Shown piece after piece: positions 7,074 to 14,013 of a DNA stretch of 17,125 nt; position 1 is the first letter of the stretch; each line of letters opens with the position of its first letter. The DNA lies in assembly GCA_016781705.1 (NCBI GenBank), contig JADDPV010000100.1:1-17125 (forward strand), in the 5' to 3' direction. The notes under the pieces are model-generated. The model did no database searches. It saw only the letters and a list, made by a program, of their open reading frames with translations, and was not told the DNA's origin. The DNA is from Rubrobacter sp. (GTDB taxonomy: Bacteria > Actinomycetota > Rubrobacteria > Rubrobacterales > Rubrobacteraceae). The position numbers were made by a program, and so were the translations under genes.

Positions 7074-7799
7074 GTGCGGGGCGAGGACTTGAAGCGCGCC
7101 GCCGCCGAGAGGGCGGTAGAGGAGCGCGTCGAGAGCGGGATGGTCGTGGGGCTGGGGACTGGCTCGACGGCGGCCTTCGCGGTGCGCAGGATCGGGGAGT
7201 TGATCGCGTCGGGCGAGCTGGAGGACGTCCGGGGGGTGCCCACCTCGGCGCGCACGGCGGCTTTGGCCAGGGAGGCCAGCGTGCCGCTGGTCACCCTCGC
7301 GGAGGCGCGGCCCCGGCTCACCATAGACGGGGCCGACGAGATCTCGCCCGACCTCTCACTCATAAAGGGCCGCGGCGGAGCGCTCTTGAGGGAGAAGATC
7401 GTGGCCCACGCCGGGGAGGAGGGCCTGGTCGTGATCGCCGACGGCTCGAAGGTCGTGGACGTATTGGGCGAGGGACCGCTGCCGGTGGAGATCGAACCCT
7501 TCGGCTGGGAGGTCACCCTGGAGCACCTGGCGTCTTTGGGCTGCGAGCCGACGCTGCGCCTTGAAGGCGGGGGCTCCCAGACGGGCGACCCGACCCGGCC
7601 CTACTTGACCGACGGGGGCAACTATACCGCCGACTGCCTCTTCGGCGGCGGCATTCCCGACCCGGCGGCGCTGCAAGATGAGATCCAGCGCATCCCCGGC
7701 GCCCTCGAAAGCGGCCTCTTCGTCGGCATCGCGCGCATCGCCGTCGTCGCCCGCGAGAGCGGGGTAGAGGCCATCGAGGCTTTACACGGCTCACCCTGA
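7074..7799 (+). CDS. rpiA: Ribose-5-phosphate isomerase A
   Basis: Interconverts ribose 5-phosphate and ribulose 5-phosphate in the non-oxidative pentose phosphate pathway; it also helps supply erythrose 4-phosphate for the nearby DAHP synthase. The 241 residues carry the RpiA signatures GLGTGST (26-32, phosphate loop), DGADEI (85-90), KGRGGALLREK (98-108) and TDGGNYTADC (179-188). GTG start at 7074 behind a purine-rich GGGGGGAGA. Length is slightly longer than the E. coli enzyme (219), partly from a GGGSQTGDPTRP insertion before TDGGNY. It probably shares a transcript with the cold-shock gene. Confidence 0.95.
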   Translation: MRGEDLKRAAAERAVEERVESGMVVGLGTGSTAAFAVRRIGELIASGELEDVRGVPTSARTAALAREASVPLVTLAEARPRLTIDGADEISPDLSLIKGRGGALLREKIVAHAGEEGLVVIADGSKVVDVLGEGPLPVEIEPFGWEVTLEHLASLGCEPTLRLEGGGSQTGDPTRPYLTDGGNYTADCLFGGGIPDPAALQDEIQRIPGALESGLFVGIARIAVVARESGVEAIEALHGSP

Positions 7800-7838
7800 C
7801 GAATGTTGGGCCGCGCGGTGGTTCGGCTGGGGGTTGAA

Positions 7839-7844
7839 TAGAAT
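7839..7844 (+). promoter_or_regulatory. -10 box of a leaderless promoter
   Basis: TAGAAT at 7839-7844 is five bases before the GTG at 7850, so transcription should begin at or within one base of the start codon. No good -35 match was seen. Confidence 0.45.
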
Positions 7845-7849
7845 GGGTA

Positions 7850-8272
7850 GTGCGACCGACCTTCCCGAGGAGGAGAGCGGAGGGGTTTTTAGACGGTCTG
7901 CGTGGCAACGCGTCGGGGATCGACGCGTCGAACATCGAGGGTGACTTCACACAGGCCCCGGCTTCGGGAGAGCGGATCGAAAAGGCCTACCAGCTTATAA
8001 GGGACCTGTTCGTGTTCACGAACAAACGGCTCATCCTCGTGGAAGAACAGGATCTCACGGGCAGTAAGGTCGAGTACCCTTCTTTACCGTACGAGAGCGT
8101 AACCTATTTCAGCGTCGAGACTGCCGGGCACTTCGACCTCGACGCGGAGCTGAAGATCTGGATCTTGGGCAGCCCCGCACCCATCCAGAAGCGATTCAAC
8201 AAGAACCTGAACATCTACCTGGTTCCAGGGCATTCTGGCCAGTTACGTGCTTGGTTGATCGCCCGACGATAA
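7850..8272 (+). CDS. Bacterial PH-domain protein (bPH_1 / YvbH-like)
   Basis: 140 residues related to the small Firmicutes and actinobacterial bacterial-PH proteins. The diagnostic segments are FLDGLRGNAS near the N terminus, AYQLIRDLFVFTNKRLILVE, KVEYPSLPYESVTYFSVETAG and HFDLDAELKIWI. The fold is a pleckstrin-homology-like barrel that forms oligomeric rings; the cellular role is unknown. Homologues usually start just before the FLDG motif, where there is no start codon here, so GTG 7850 adds about 11 Arg/Pro-rich residues. The close -10 box supports this start. It converges on the PGPGW gene. Confidence 0.85.
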   Translation: MRPTFPRRRAEGFLDGLRGNASGIDASNIEGDFTQAPASGERIEKAYQLIRDLFVFTNKRLILVEEQDLTGSKVEYPSLPYESVTYFSVETAGHFDLDAELKIWILGSPAPIQKRFNKNLNIYLVPGHSGQLRAWLIARR

Positions 8273-8345
8273 GGCGGCCGGGCTCTTCGGAAGGTTCGCG
8301 GCCGGGTTGGGTATCGCATCGCGGGGCGCGTCGAGAGTGGGCTCC

Positions 8346-8750
8346 CTAGAGCAGGTAGAAGAGCGTGTTCACCAGCCCCACCACGCCGGCCGCTGCCGCC
8401 AGCACGATCAGGGCCCTCTCGCCGGGGGGGGCGCTTGCCCAGATGGCCCTGGCGATCCGCCACAGCTTTCTCAGCCGCACCTCGGCCCAGTCCAGGAAGA
8501 CGGCGGCGGGCCGGAACTCGCCCGCGATCATGCCCAGACCGATGAAGAAGGTCAACAGACCGGGACCCGGCGCCCATCCGAAGAAGAGGCTCACTATCAC
8601 CAGCAGGAGCCCGGCGACGATGTTGAGGATTCGCCCGGCGTTGAACCGGCTGCTGCTGTTTTGCCGGTTGCGCCGGTAGCTGTCCTGGAAGCGCCGGCCC
8701 GGCTCGTCTTCCTTGAACTGCTCCCAGTGTTTTCGCACCCACCCGATCAT
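8346..8750 (-). CDS. PGPGW-family transmembrane protein
   Basis: 134 residues from ATG 8750. A charged N-terminal segment rich in Arg and Asn (about 1-40) is followed by a hydrophobic helix (41-58), the motif GWAPGPGLLTFFIGLGMIAGE (58-78) typical of the PGPGW membrane-protein family, an LDWAEVRLRKLW amphipathic stretch and a last helix (112-132). Function is unknown. The start is unsure: neither ATG 8750 nor the longer TTG at 8798 has a good ribosome-binding site. It converges with the PH-domain gene, leaving 73 bp that contain a direct repeat GCGGCCGGG but no obvious terminator. Confidence 0.75.
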   Translation of the reverse strand: MIGWVRKHWEQFKEDEPGRRFQDSYRRNRQNSSSRFNAGRILNIVAGLLLVIVSLFFGWAPGPGLLTFFIGLGMIAGEFRPAAVFLDWAEVRLRKLWRIARAIWASAPPGERALIVLAAAAGVVGLVNTLFYLL

Positions 8751-8795
8751 GTCACCGGCATCATGCCCCCCAGACGCCCCGCTTAACCACCCGAG

Positions 8796-8807
8796 CAATC
8801 CGGATTG
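8796..8807. repeat. 12-bp perfect palindrome CAATCCGGATTG
   Basis: Lies upstream of the PGPGW gene and spans its alternative TTG start. It is followed on the plus strand by TTTTT. It could be an operator for the minus-strand gene; a hairpin of only four base pairs would be a poor terminator. Confidence 0.35.
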
Positions 8808-9176
8808 TTTTTCGATAACGGTGCTATAAGCTGGTCCAGCAGCCCGTATGTTTTTGGGATCCTGTTTTGATACGTGTTCTTCTTGCGATGCTGACGGTCC
8901 TTGCCCTGACCTCCTGAGGGGGACAGGCCACCGCTCCCGGTGACGCCCCTGAAAACCTCCTCCCCCGCGAGGAGACCGTCGAGCGGGGAACCCGCCAGGG
9001 AACGGTGGAGCGGATCGCCCCGACGACGGTCGCCGAACCCGAAGAGCCGCCCCTCCGGGAGGGTCCCGCGAGCCGGAACACGTCCGACGTTCTGGCCGTC
9101 GGGACGAACGGGATGGTCGGCTCCGCCGACCCGCTAGCCACCCAGACCGGCCTCGACATTCTCGCCGAGGGAGGTA

Positions 9177-9211
9177 ACGCCTAACGCGGCGCTCACCGCC
9201 GCGTTAGGCGT
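9177..9211. repeat. Perfect inverted repeat, 15-bp arms, at a ggt frameshift
   Basis: Left arm ACGCCTAACGCGGCG (9177-9191), loop CTCAC, right arm CGCCGCGTTAGGCGT (9197-9211), with no mismatches. It covers the codons between GGNA and GVVEP. The left arm holds the TAA (9182-9184) that ends the upstream frame, and the reading frame changes there. Confidence 0.9.
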
Positions 9212-9379
9212 GGTCGAGCCGTACATGAGCGGCGTCGGCGGGTACGGGGTGTTCGTGATCTACGACGCCGAAAAGGGCGAGTTGCGCTCCCTCGGCTCCG
9301 CCGGCCGGGTGCCCCAGACGCTCGACCCGGAGGTGTTCTACCCTCCGACGCCGAACTACCTGGACAACCGCAGCCGCAG

Positions 9380-9424
9380 CCTCCCAGGCCGTTACCACGC
9401 CGGGCATGGTAACGGCCTGGGAGG
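9380..9424. repeat. Perfect inverted repeat, 18-bp arms, at a second ggt frameshift
   Basis: Left arm CCTCCCAGGCCGTTACCA (9380-9397), 9-base loop CGCCGGGCA, right arm TGGTAACGGCCTGGGAGG (9407-9424), with no mismatches. The right arm and inner left arm encode the conserved AVTTPGMVTAWEE. The outer left arm encodes nothing conserved and is where the frame is lost. Confidence 0.9.
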
Positions 9425-10931
9425 AGTTGCACGGGGAGTACGGAGAGCTGGAGTGGCAACGCCTCATCGTCCCGGCCGTCGAGCTCGCCGAGGAAGGCTT
9501 CCCCATATCCGAGCGCACCTCCTACTACACCGGGAAGGAGTTCTACGCCTTCTCCCCACACGCAAGAGAGATCTACGGGAACGGCGGCGTGCCGCTCAAA
9601 GAGGGGAAGACCCTCGTGCAGGAGGACCTGGGGCGTTTTCTTTGCGCCGGATCTCTGAGGAAGGCGCCGGGGCGTTGCACGGCGGTGAGCTTGGCTTCGC
9701 CGTGGACGCCTGGATGCGCGAGAATGGCGGTTTCCTTACCGTCGGCGACCTGTGCGACAACCGCGCCGAGTGGTGGGGCACCACGAGCATAGACTACCGG
9801 GGCAACGAGGTGGTCACGGCGGGGCCGCCGGTCAGCCCATGGAACGGACTCGAACGCCTCGGCGTGATGAGCCAATTCGACGTCGCCGAGTTCGATCACA
9901 ACAGCGCCGACTACCTGCACCGCTACGCCGAGGTCACCAAGCGGGCCTACGAGGATCGCCTCCGGTACGCTAGCGACCCGGAGCTGAACCCGCCCCCGCT
10001 CGACCTGCTGCTCTCCGAGGGGTACTGGGCCGACGTGGCCACTAACATAAACCCCTCCGTGGCCACGCCCTACGCGGAGCCCGCCAGCATCTTCGCTCCG
10101 GGGGCGACTTCCGATGCGCCGCTGGGAGGAGGGTACGGGTACACCACGCACTTCGTCGTCGCCGATGGTGAAGGAAACGTGGTCAGCGCGTCGCTGACCT
10201 TGGGTAACCTCTTCGGGAGCCGAACGATGCCCGAGGGGACCGGCATCTGGCTCAACGACTCGCTCGCTTGGCACCGCTTCGACCCGAGGGGGAACGTGCC
10301 GGAGATACGTCCCGGCGGCCTCAGGGACGGGGGCATGTTTCCGGCCATCGTGATGCGCGACGGTCGGCCCCGGGTGGCGATAGGCACCCCCGGCGGTTAC
10401 ACCATCAACCAGACCATGCCCCAGATGCTCATGAACCTGATGGACTTCCGATGGACGTCCAGCGGGCGATCTCCGCCGCGCGCGTCACCTTCGCCGAGCC
10501 GTACTGGCTCGCGGTAGAGAGCGGCGTGCCGGAGGGGGTGCGCGCCGAGCTGGCGGCCCGGGGCCACAACGTCACCGTGGACGATCCGACCTCGGCCACG
10601 AGCGGGGCCTCGGCAACGCCCTCACCATCGAGTACGACGAAAAGGGAAGGCCCATCCGCTTCACCGGCGCCGCCGACCTGCGTGGCGCAGGGGCCGCCGA
10701 AGGGCTCTGAACGGCGTCAGCGAACACGCGGCGAGCCGGGAGCCGTACGATCCGGGCTGGCCGGCCAAACTCGCGAAAGCTTCGCCTTGGCCCGGCGGCC
10801 GATGCACGAGGGGACGCCCTGCCCGGACGTTGGCGCTCCCCAAAGGCGCCCCGGCTGGTGACTCCGGGCATCGGTGTCTTCCGGGTTGCGTGGTACGCTA
10901 TCCGAGATACATCTTCGCGGAGAGGAGCGGC

Positions 10932-11402
10932 ATGACGGAGAAGGCGATTTTCGGGGCGGGTTGTTTCTGGGGCATCGAGGCGGCGTTCCGCGGGGTCGAG
11001 GGCGTCGTCGAGGCCGTCTCCGGGTACTCGGGCGGGCAGAAGAAGGACCCGAGCTACGGCGAGGTGTGCTCGGGGACGACGGGGCACGCCGAGGTAGTCG
11101 AGGTCGAGTACGACCCGGAGAAGGTCTCCTACGAGAAGCTTCTGGAGGTCTTCTGGGCCCACCACGACCCCACGCAGGTGAACAGGCAGGGGCTGGACGT
11201 GGGGACGCAGTACCGGTCGGCGATCTTCTACCTCAACCCCGAGCAGGAGGCCGCGGCGCGCGCCTCGAAGGAGAAGGCGCAGGAGCGGTACAGCAAGCCT
11301 ATAGCCACCGAGATCACGCCCGCGAGCGAGTTTTACCGCGCCGAGGAGTACCACCAGCGCTATTTCGAGAAGAACCGCCTCGCCCGCTTTTTCTCGTTCT
11401 AG
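10932..11402 (+). CDS. msrA: Peptide-methionine (S)-S-oxide reductase
   Basis: Repairs oxidised methionine by reducing the S-sulfoxide. The 156-residue product starts with the catalytic GCFWG (Cys11) and shows GYSGG, YGEVCSGTTGHAEVVEVEYDP, FWAHHDPTQVNRQGLDVGTQYRS and EEYHQRYFEKN, all standard for MsrA. There is no C-terminal Cys; the only other Cys is 46, in the family-conserved VCSGTTGH, so recycling probably relies on a thioredoxin-like partner attacking Cys11 or on Cys46. ATG 10932 is preceded by GGAGAGGAG. The 221 bp between the ggt pseudogene and this gene hold no gene; a weak -10 (TACGCT) lies near 10893. A small acidic gene follows after 7 bp. Confidence 0.95.
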   Translation: MTEKAIFGAGCFWGIEAAFRGVEGVVEAVSGYSGGQKKDPSYGEVCSGTTGHAEVVEVEYDPEKVSYEKLLEVFWAHHDPTQVNRQGLDVGTQYRSAIFYLNPEQEAAARASKEKAQERYSKPIATEITPASEFYRAEEYHQRYFEKNRLARFFSF

Positions 11403-11409
11403 AGAACCT

Positions 11410-11619
11410 TTGGCCGAGACGTTCGAGGAGCGATATCCGAACATAGCCGGGTGGGTGCGAGACGGCTGGATAGAGATCGGCCGCGACGACTACAGCGGTT
11501 CTTTTATCCGCGTGCTCGACGCTGGCGGGATGGTCTGGGAGGGTGACGAGAGGTACGCGACCGCGGACGAGGCGCTCGCCGAGGCCGACAAGGCGATCGC
11601 GGCTTGGCTAGAGTGGTAA
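11410..11619 (+). CDS. Small conserved acidic protein, function unknown
   Basis: 69 residues from a TTG start, 7 bp after msrA. The sequence has the shape YPNIAGWVRDGWIEIG, then DDYSGSFIRVLDAGGMVWEG and an acidic C-terminal helix (DEALAEADKAIAAWLEW). Short proteins of this pattern occur in cyanobacteria and other bacteria as hypotheticals; no activity is known to me. There is no strong ribosome-binding site, so translation is probably coupled to msrA. The shared operon hints at a role in oxidative stress, but that is inference. Confidence 0.8.
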   Translation: MAETFEERYPNIAGWVRDGWIEIGRDDYSGSFIRVLDAGGMVWEGDERYATADEALAEADKAIAAWLEW

Positions 11620-11723
11620 GAGCGCGGTGATTCGCGGAGTATAGAAGAACGGAAAGAACCAGCGGGTCGCAGCGTTTGCCTGTCGCCCCCGTCTGGAGCC
11701 GCCACTCCTCTGCTCGTCACTCC

Positions 11724-11772
11724 CCGGAGCTAACGAAGCCCGCTTCTCTTCACGTGGCTCCGTTAGCTCCGG
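11724..11772. repeat. Long hairpin between convergent genes
   Basis: CCGGAGCTAACG (11724-11735) pairs with CGTTAGCTCCGG (11761-11772). The stem continues past one A-C mismatch with AGCC / GGCT (11737-11740, 11756-11759), leaving a 15-base loop. The right arm includes the stop codon of the minus-strand gene. Being symmetric, it could end transcripts from both sides, but neither side has a T run. Confidence 0.7.
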
Positions 11773-12137
11773 CCGAACCCGCCCAGCCCGAAGAGGTCGG
11801 TCCCCCCGCTCGTCTGGAGAGCCTCTATTAGCTCTTCCAGGTTCCCCATCTCCACGCGCATGCCCCCTTCTCTGGCGGGTGGCGGGTCGAGGGCGACGTA
11901 TTCGACCTTGCCGCGGCATCCTTCGAGCACCGCGAGCAGCCCCGCGCCGGAGACCTCGACGGGCTTCCAGCCCCCTCCGAAGTCGGCGGAGAGGAGGAAA
12001 GCTTCGGCTCTCCCGGCGGAGCCGAAGAGGGGGAGGGCGGACCGTTCGTCCACGGAGACCATCAGGGGCTCGGCTCCCGGCTGGGCTTCCTGGAACAGGA
12101 GCACGTAGGGCGGCTGGGGCGCTTCGCGGGTAGGCAT
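11763..12137 (-). CDS. Hypothetical protein, possibly SseB-like
   Basis: 124 residues, no signal peptide or membrane helix. The segment ERSALPLFGSAGRAEAFL and the order of predicted strands recall the SseB N-terminal-like family, but the match is loose. The C terminus is Gly-rich (GLGGFGRS). ATG 12137 lies 4 bases after the cupin stop codon, so the two are cotranscribed and probably coupled. The gene ends inside the long hairpin. Third-position GC bias supports it as real coding. Confidence 0.65.
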   Translation of the reverse strand: MPTREAPQPPYVLLFQEAQPGAEPLMVSVDERSALPLFGSAGRAEAFLLSADFGGGWKPVEVSGAGLLAVLEGCRGKVEYVALDPPPAREGGMRVEMGNLEELIEALQTSGGTDLFGLGGFGRS

Positions 12138-12141
12138 CCCG

Positions 12142-12462
12142 TCAGGAGGGCCTCGGGGCCATCGTCACGAGCAGGACGAGGTTCTCGTCCGTTTCGTTGC
12201 GCACGCCGTGGGGCTCACCAGCACGCGCGATGACGGCGTGGCCCTCGCCGAGATCCCGTTCCTCGTCACCGACGGTGAAGCGGCCCGCGCCTTGGAGGAC
12301 GTAGTAGATCTTGTCGGAGCCCTCGTGAGCGTGGACCTTCTGGGCCTGGCCGGGCAGGAGGCAGTAAAGGTCGTAAAAGAGGCGCCCGGAGTCGAAGAGG
12401 GCGTTCTTCTTCATCTTCTCCTCAGAGAAGGAGACGGCTTCTTTGACGTGCTTGCTCTCCAA
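12142..12462 (-). CDS. Single-domain cupin protein
   Basis: 106 residues from TTG 12462-12460, chosen because AGGAGG (12472-12467) sits 4 bases before it and the protein then opens at the conserved ESKHVKEAVSF. A longer open frame to 12660 lacks such support. The cupin motifs are visible: motif 1 around HAHEGSDKIYYVLQG (His44, His46) and motif 2 around GEPHGVRN (His85, Asn89), suggesting a bound metal ion. The family covers many enzymes and sugar or regulator-binding proteins, so no substrate can be named. A -10-like TAGAGT lies at 12499-12494 on the minus strand. It is followed by the SseB-like gene in one operon. Confidence 0.85.
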   Translation of the reverse strand: MESKHVKEAVSFSEEKMKKNALFDSGRLFYDLYCLLPGQAQKVHAHEGSDKIYYVLQGAGRFTVGDEERDLGEGHAVIARAGEPHGVRNETDENLVLLVTMAPRPS

Positions 12463-12587
12463 AAGTCCTCCTATGATATCCGACTCGAGCCCCACTCTAG
12501 CATCCCGGACCAGGAGAGGTTGTTTGCTGCTACGACCAATGGCATCATACTGGCAAAGCGATTGGAGCACGACGACTATCCTGCCTC

Positions 12588-12683
12588 GTGAAAGGCACTG
12601 GCGTGAAGTTAGACCCGAACACCGTTGCGAAGGCACTCGACCCGCTCTACGAAGGAGCAACGGCCACCTTCCACCTCCGGTGA
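12588..12683 (+). other. Short open frame, possible leaderless mini-gene or gene remnant
   Basis: 31 codons from GTG 12588 (or 26 from GTG 12603) to TGA 12681. The peptide contains VKLDPNTVAKALDPLYEG, which reads like an ordinary protein N terminus. A -10-like TATCCT at 12577-12582 would make GTG 12588 leaderless. It may be the stump of a truncated gene; nothing matching a continuation was seen downstream. Family unknown, low confidence. Confidence 0.25.
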
Positions 12684-12716
12684 AGCGGAAAGCTGACCGC
12701 TAGAAGCCGACGGTGC

Positions 12717-13892
12717 TCAGACCCGAAACTCCTTCGGGAATCTGGTCAGGTTGCGGCAGCCGTCTTCCGTAACGACGACGAGGTCCTCGATGCGCACGCC
12801 GCCAACGTCCGGGTAGTACAGGCCGGGCTCGACGGTCACGACGTCGCCGGGTTTCAGCTCTTCGTCCACGGTGGAGACGCGCGGCCCCTCGTGGACCTCC
12901 AGCCCGACCCCGTGCCCGGTGCCGTGGAAGAAGCCGCGCGTTAGGGGCTCGCCCTCCTTCTGGTCGTGCTTCGTCGTCTCGTATCCTCTTTCGTGCAGGA
13001 TGTCGGAGACCTTCTCGTGCACGCTCTTGCCGTTGACGCCGGGCCCTATCATCGCCAGTGCCGCCTCCTGGCTCTCCAGCACGGCGTCGTACATCCTCTG
13101 CAGTTCCTCGCCCGGCTCGCCCTTGACGAAGGTGCGGGTCATGTCGGCGTAGTAGCGGGTGCGGTTGTCACGCGGGAAGACGTCTACGATGATCGCCTCT
13201 CCGCTGCGTAATGGCCCGCTCCCCCTCTCGTGCGGGTCGGCGGCCTGAGACCCTCCGGCGACTATGGTCGCTTCGGCGGCGCAGCCGTGGCGCAGGAGCT
13301 CAGCATCTATCTCGAAGCGCAACCGCTCGCTGGTGAGCGTCTCGCCGCGCCAGCGTAGCTCGCCGTCGGCCCCGACCTCCGCCTCTTCCAACACCTCGAC
13401 GGCGTGGGCGCACGCCCCTTCGACGGCCCTCTGCGTCTTTTCGATGTGGGCAACCTCTTCTCCCGTCTTCGCGCGGCGGAGGTTCGCGAAGAGCTTCGCG
13501 TCGGGGGTGACGGTGAGGCCGCGGGCGCGCAACTCGTCGGCGTAGAGGACGCCAAAAGCCGGTGGCACGACTACGGGGGAGCCCTTCGCGCCTAGCTTCT
13601 CCAGCACGTTCGCCGCCGCGGCGGCGAGGGCCCGGCCGCCGCTCTTGAGCTCGCGGGCGAGCTTCAGGACCTCCAGCTCGTCGAAGGAGTGGAGGTGGTC
13701 GACCGGCGCCTCTTTCCTCGCGCGGCCGTACTCCAGCGCGGAGACGGCCAGGTGCGTCTCGCCGGCGGCGCGCAAGCAGATCACGGGGTCCGGCGCGAGG
13801 AAGCCCGAGAGGTGGTAGGCGGGGGCGTCGTGCTCCGGTGTTGCGATGACGAGCAGCGTCTTGCCTTCGTCCCTACCGTCGCTGTTGTCCAC
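12717..13892 (-). CDS. pepP: M24-family metallopeptidase (Xaa-Pro aminopeptidase-like)
   Basis: 391 residues from GTG 13892-13890. An N-terminal creatinase-like domain (about 10-140) is followed by the pita-bread catalytic domain. The metal ligands of the family are visible: Asp238 (VDVFP), Asp250 (ADMTRTF), His327 (GTGHGVGLEVHEGP), Glu355 (VEPGLY) and Glu369 (RIEDLVVV). It should remove N-terminal residues before proline or act on related dipeptides; the exact substrate is not evident. An upstream ATG at 13943 overlaps a TAGAAT -10 box and cannot be within that transcript, whereas GTG 13892 has AGGGGAGG 7 bases before it. It is divergent from the NifU-like gene. Confidence 0.9.
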   Translation of the reverse strand: MDNSDGRDEGKTLLVIATPEHDAPAYHLSGFLAPDPVICLRAAGETHLAVSALEYGRARKEAPVDHLHSFDELEVLKLARELKSGGRALAAAAANVLEKLGAKGSPVVVPPAFGVLYADELRARGLTVTPDAKLFANLRRAKTGEEVAHIEKTQRAVEGACAHAVEVLEEAEVGADGELRWRGETLTSERLRFEIDAELLRHGCAAEATIVAGGSQAADPHERGSGPLRSGEAIIVDVFPRDNRTRYYADMTRTFVKGEPGEELQRMYDAVLESQEAALAMIGPGVNGKSVHEKVSDILHERGYETTKHDQKEGEPLTRGFFHGTGHGVGLEVHEGPRVSTVDEELKPGDVVTVEPGLYYPDVGGVRIEDLVVVTEDGCRNLTRFPKEFRV

Positions 13893-13941
13893 GAGAGAAC
13901 CTCCCCTAGTCCGAGACACGCTCTTCTTGCTTCCGGCGGCC

Positions 13942-13947
13942 ATTCTA
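13942..13947 (-). promoter_or_regulatory. -10 box of the M24 peptidase promoter
   Basis: TAGAAT on the minus strand (13947-13942), expected transcript start near 13935, giving a leader of about 43 bases that carries the AGGGGAGG ribosome-binding site. No clear -35. Confidence 0.4.
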
Positions 13948-13998
13948 CTAACGGCCCCAAAAGGGCCTGCGCGACGGATTCTCCGGCCGGGAGTCGGC

Positions 13999-14004
13999 TA
14001 TAAT
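13999..14004 (+). promoter_or_regulatory. -10 box of the NifU-like gene, nearly leaderless
   Basis: Consensus TATAAT, expected transcript start near 14011, three bases before the ATG at 14014. No ribosome-binding site is present in the few bases available. Confidence 0.5.
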
Positions 14005-14013
14005 CGGACTGGC

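Larger units (their letters stand above)
8867..10710 (+). pseudogene. ggt: Degenerate gamma-glutamyltransferase (secreted lipoprotein type)
   Basis: Homology is continuous but hops between frames. A TTG at 8867 gives a lipoprotein signal (LIRVLLAMLTVLALTS) ending in TGA (8915-8917), exactly where the lipobox Cys is expected. GGT landmarks follow: GMVGSADPLATQTGLDILAEGGNA, GVVEPYMSGVGG, VTTPGMVTAWEEL, TLVQEDLGR, LRRISEEGAGAL, the autoprocessing-site region GYTTHFVVADGEGN, GTPGGYTINQTMPQ and AADLRGAGAAEGL before TGA 10708-10710. Frame changes fall near 9182, 9390, 9640, 10450 and 10605. The first two are net +1 (or -2) and lie in perfect inverted repeats. The other three are -1; those at 9640 and 10605 sit beside T and G runs. 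The enzyme would hydrolyse extracellular gamma-glutamyl compounds such as glutathione. With six lesions no active product is expected. An intact assembly disagreeing with this sequence would change the call. Confidence 0.9.

Noticed and set aside
8915..8917. TGA in the ggt signal peptide as selenocysteine or programmed readthrough
   Set aside because: A lipobox needs cysteine, no selenocysteine-type hairpin was seen just downstream, and five frameshifts follow, so simple decay explains it better.
9182..9400. Programmed frameshifting in ggt
   Set aside because: Hairpins can stimulate frameshifting, but no slippery heptamer was seen at either site and other lesions in the gene lack any such signal.
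12463..12660. Longer cupin reading with about 66 extra N-terminal residues
   Set aside because: The extra part crosses a -10-like box and the AGGAGG site, and has no conserved features, so the TTG at 12462 is preferred.
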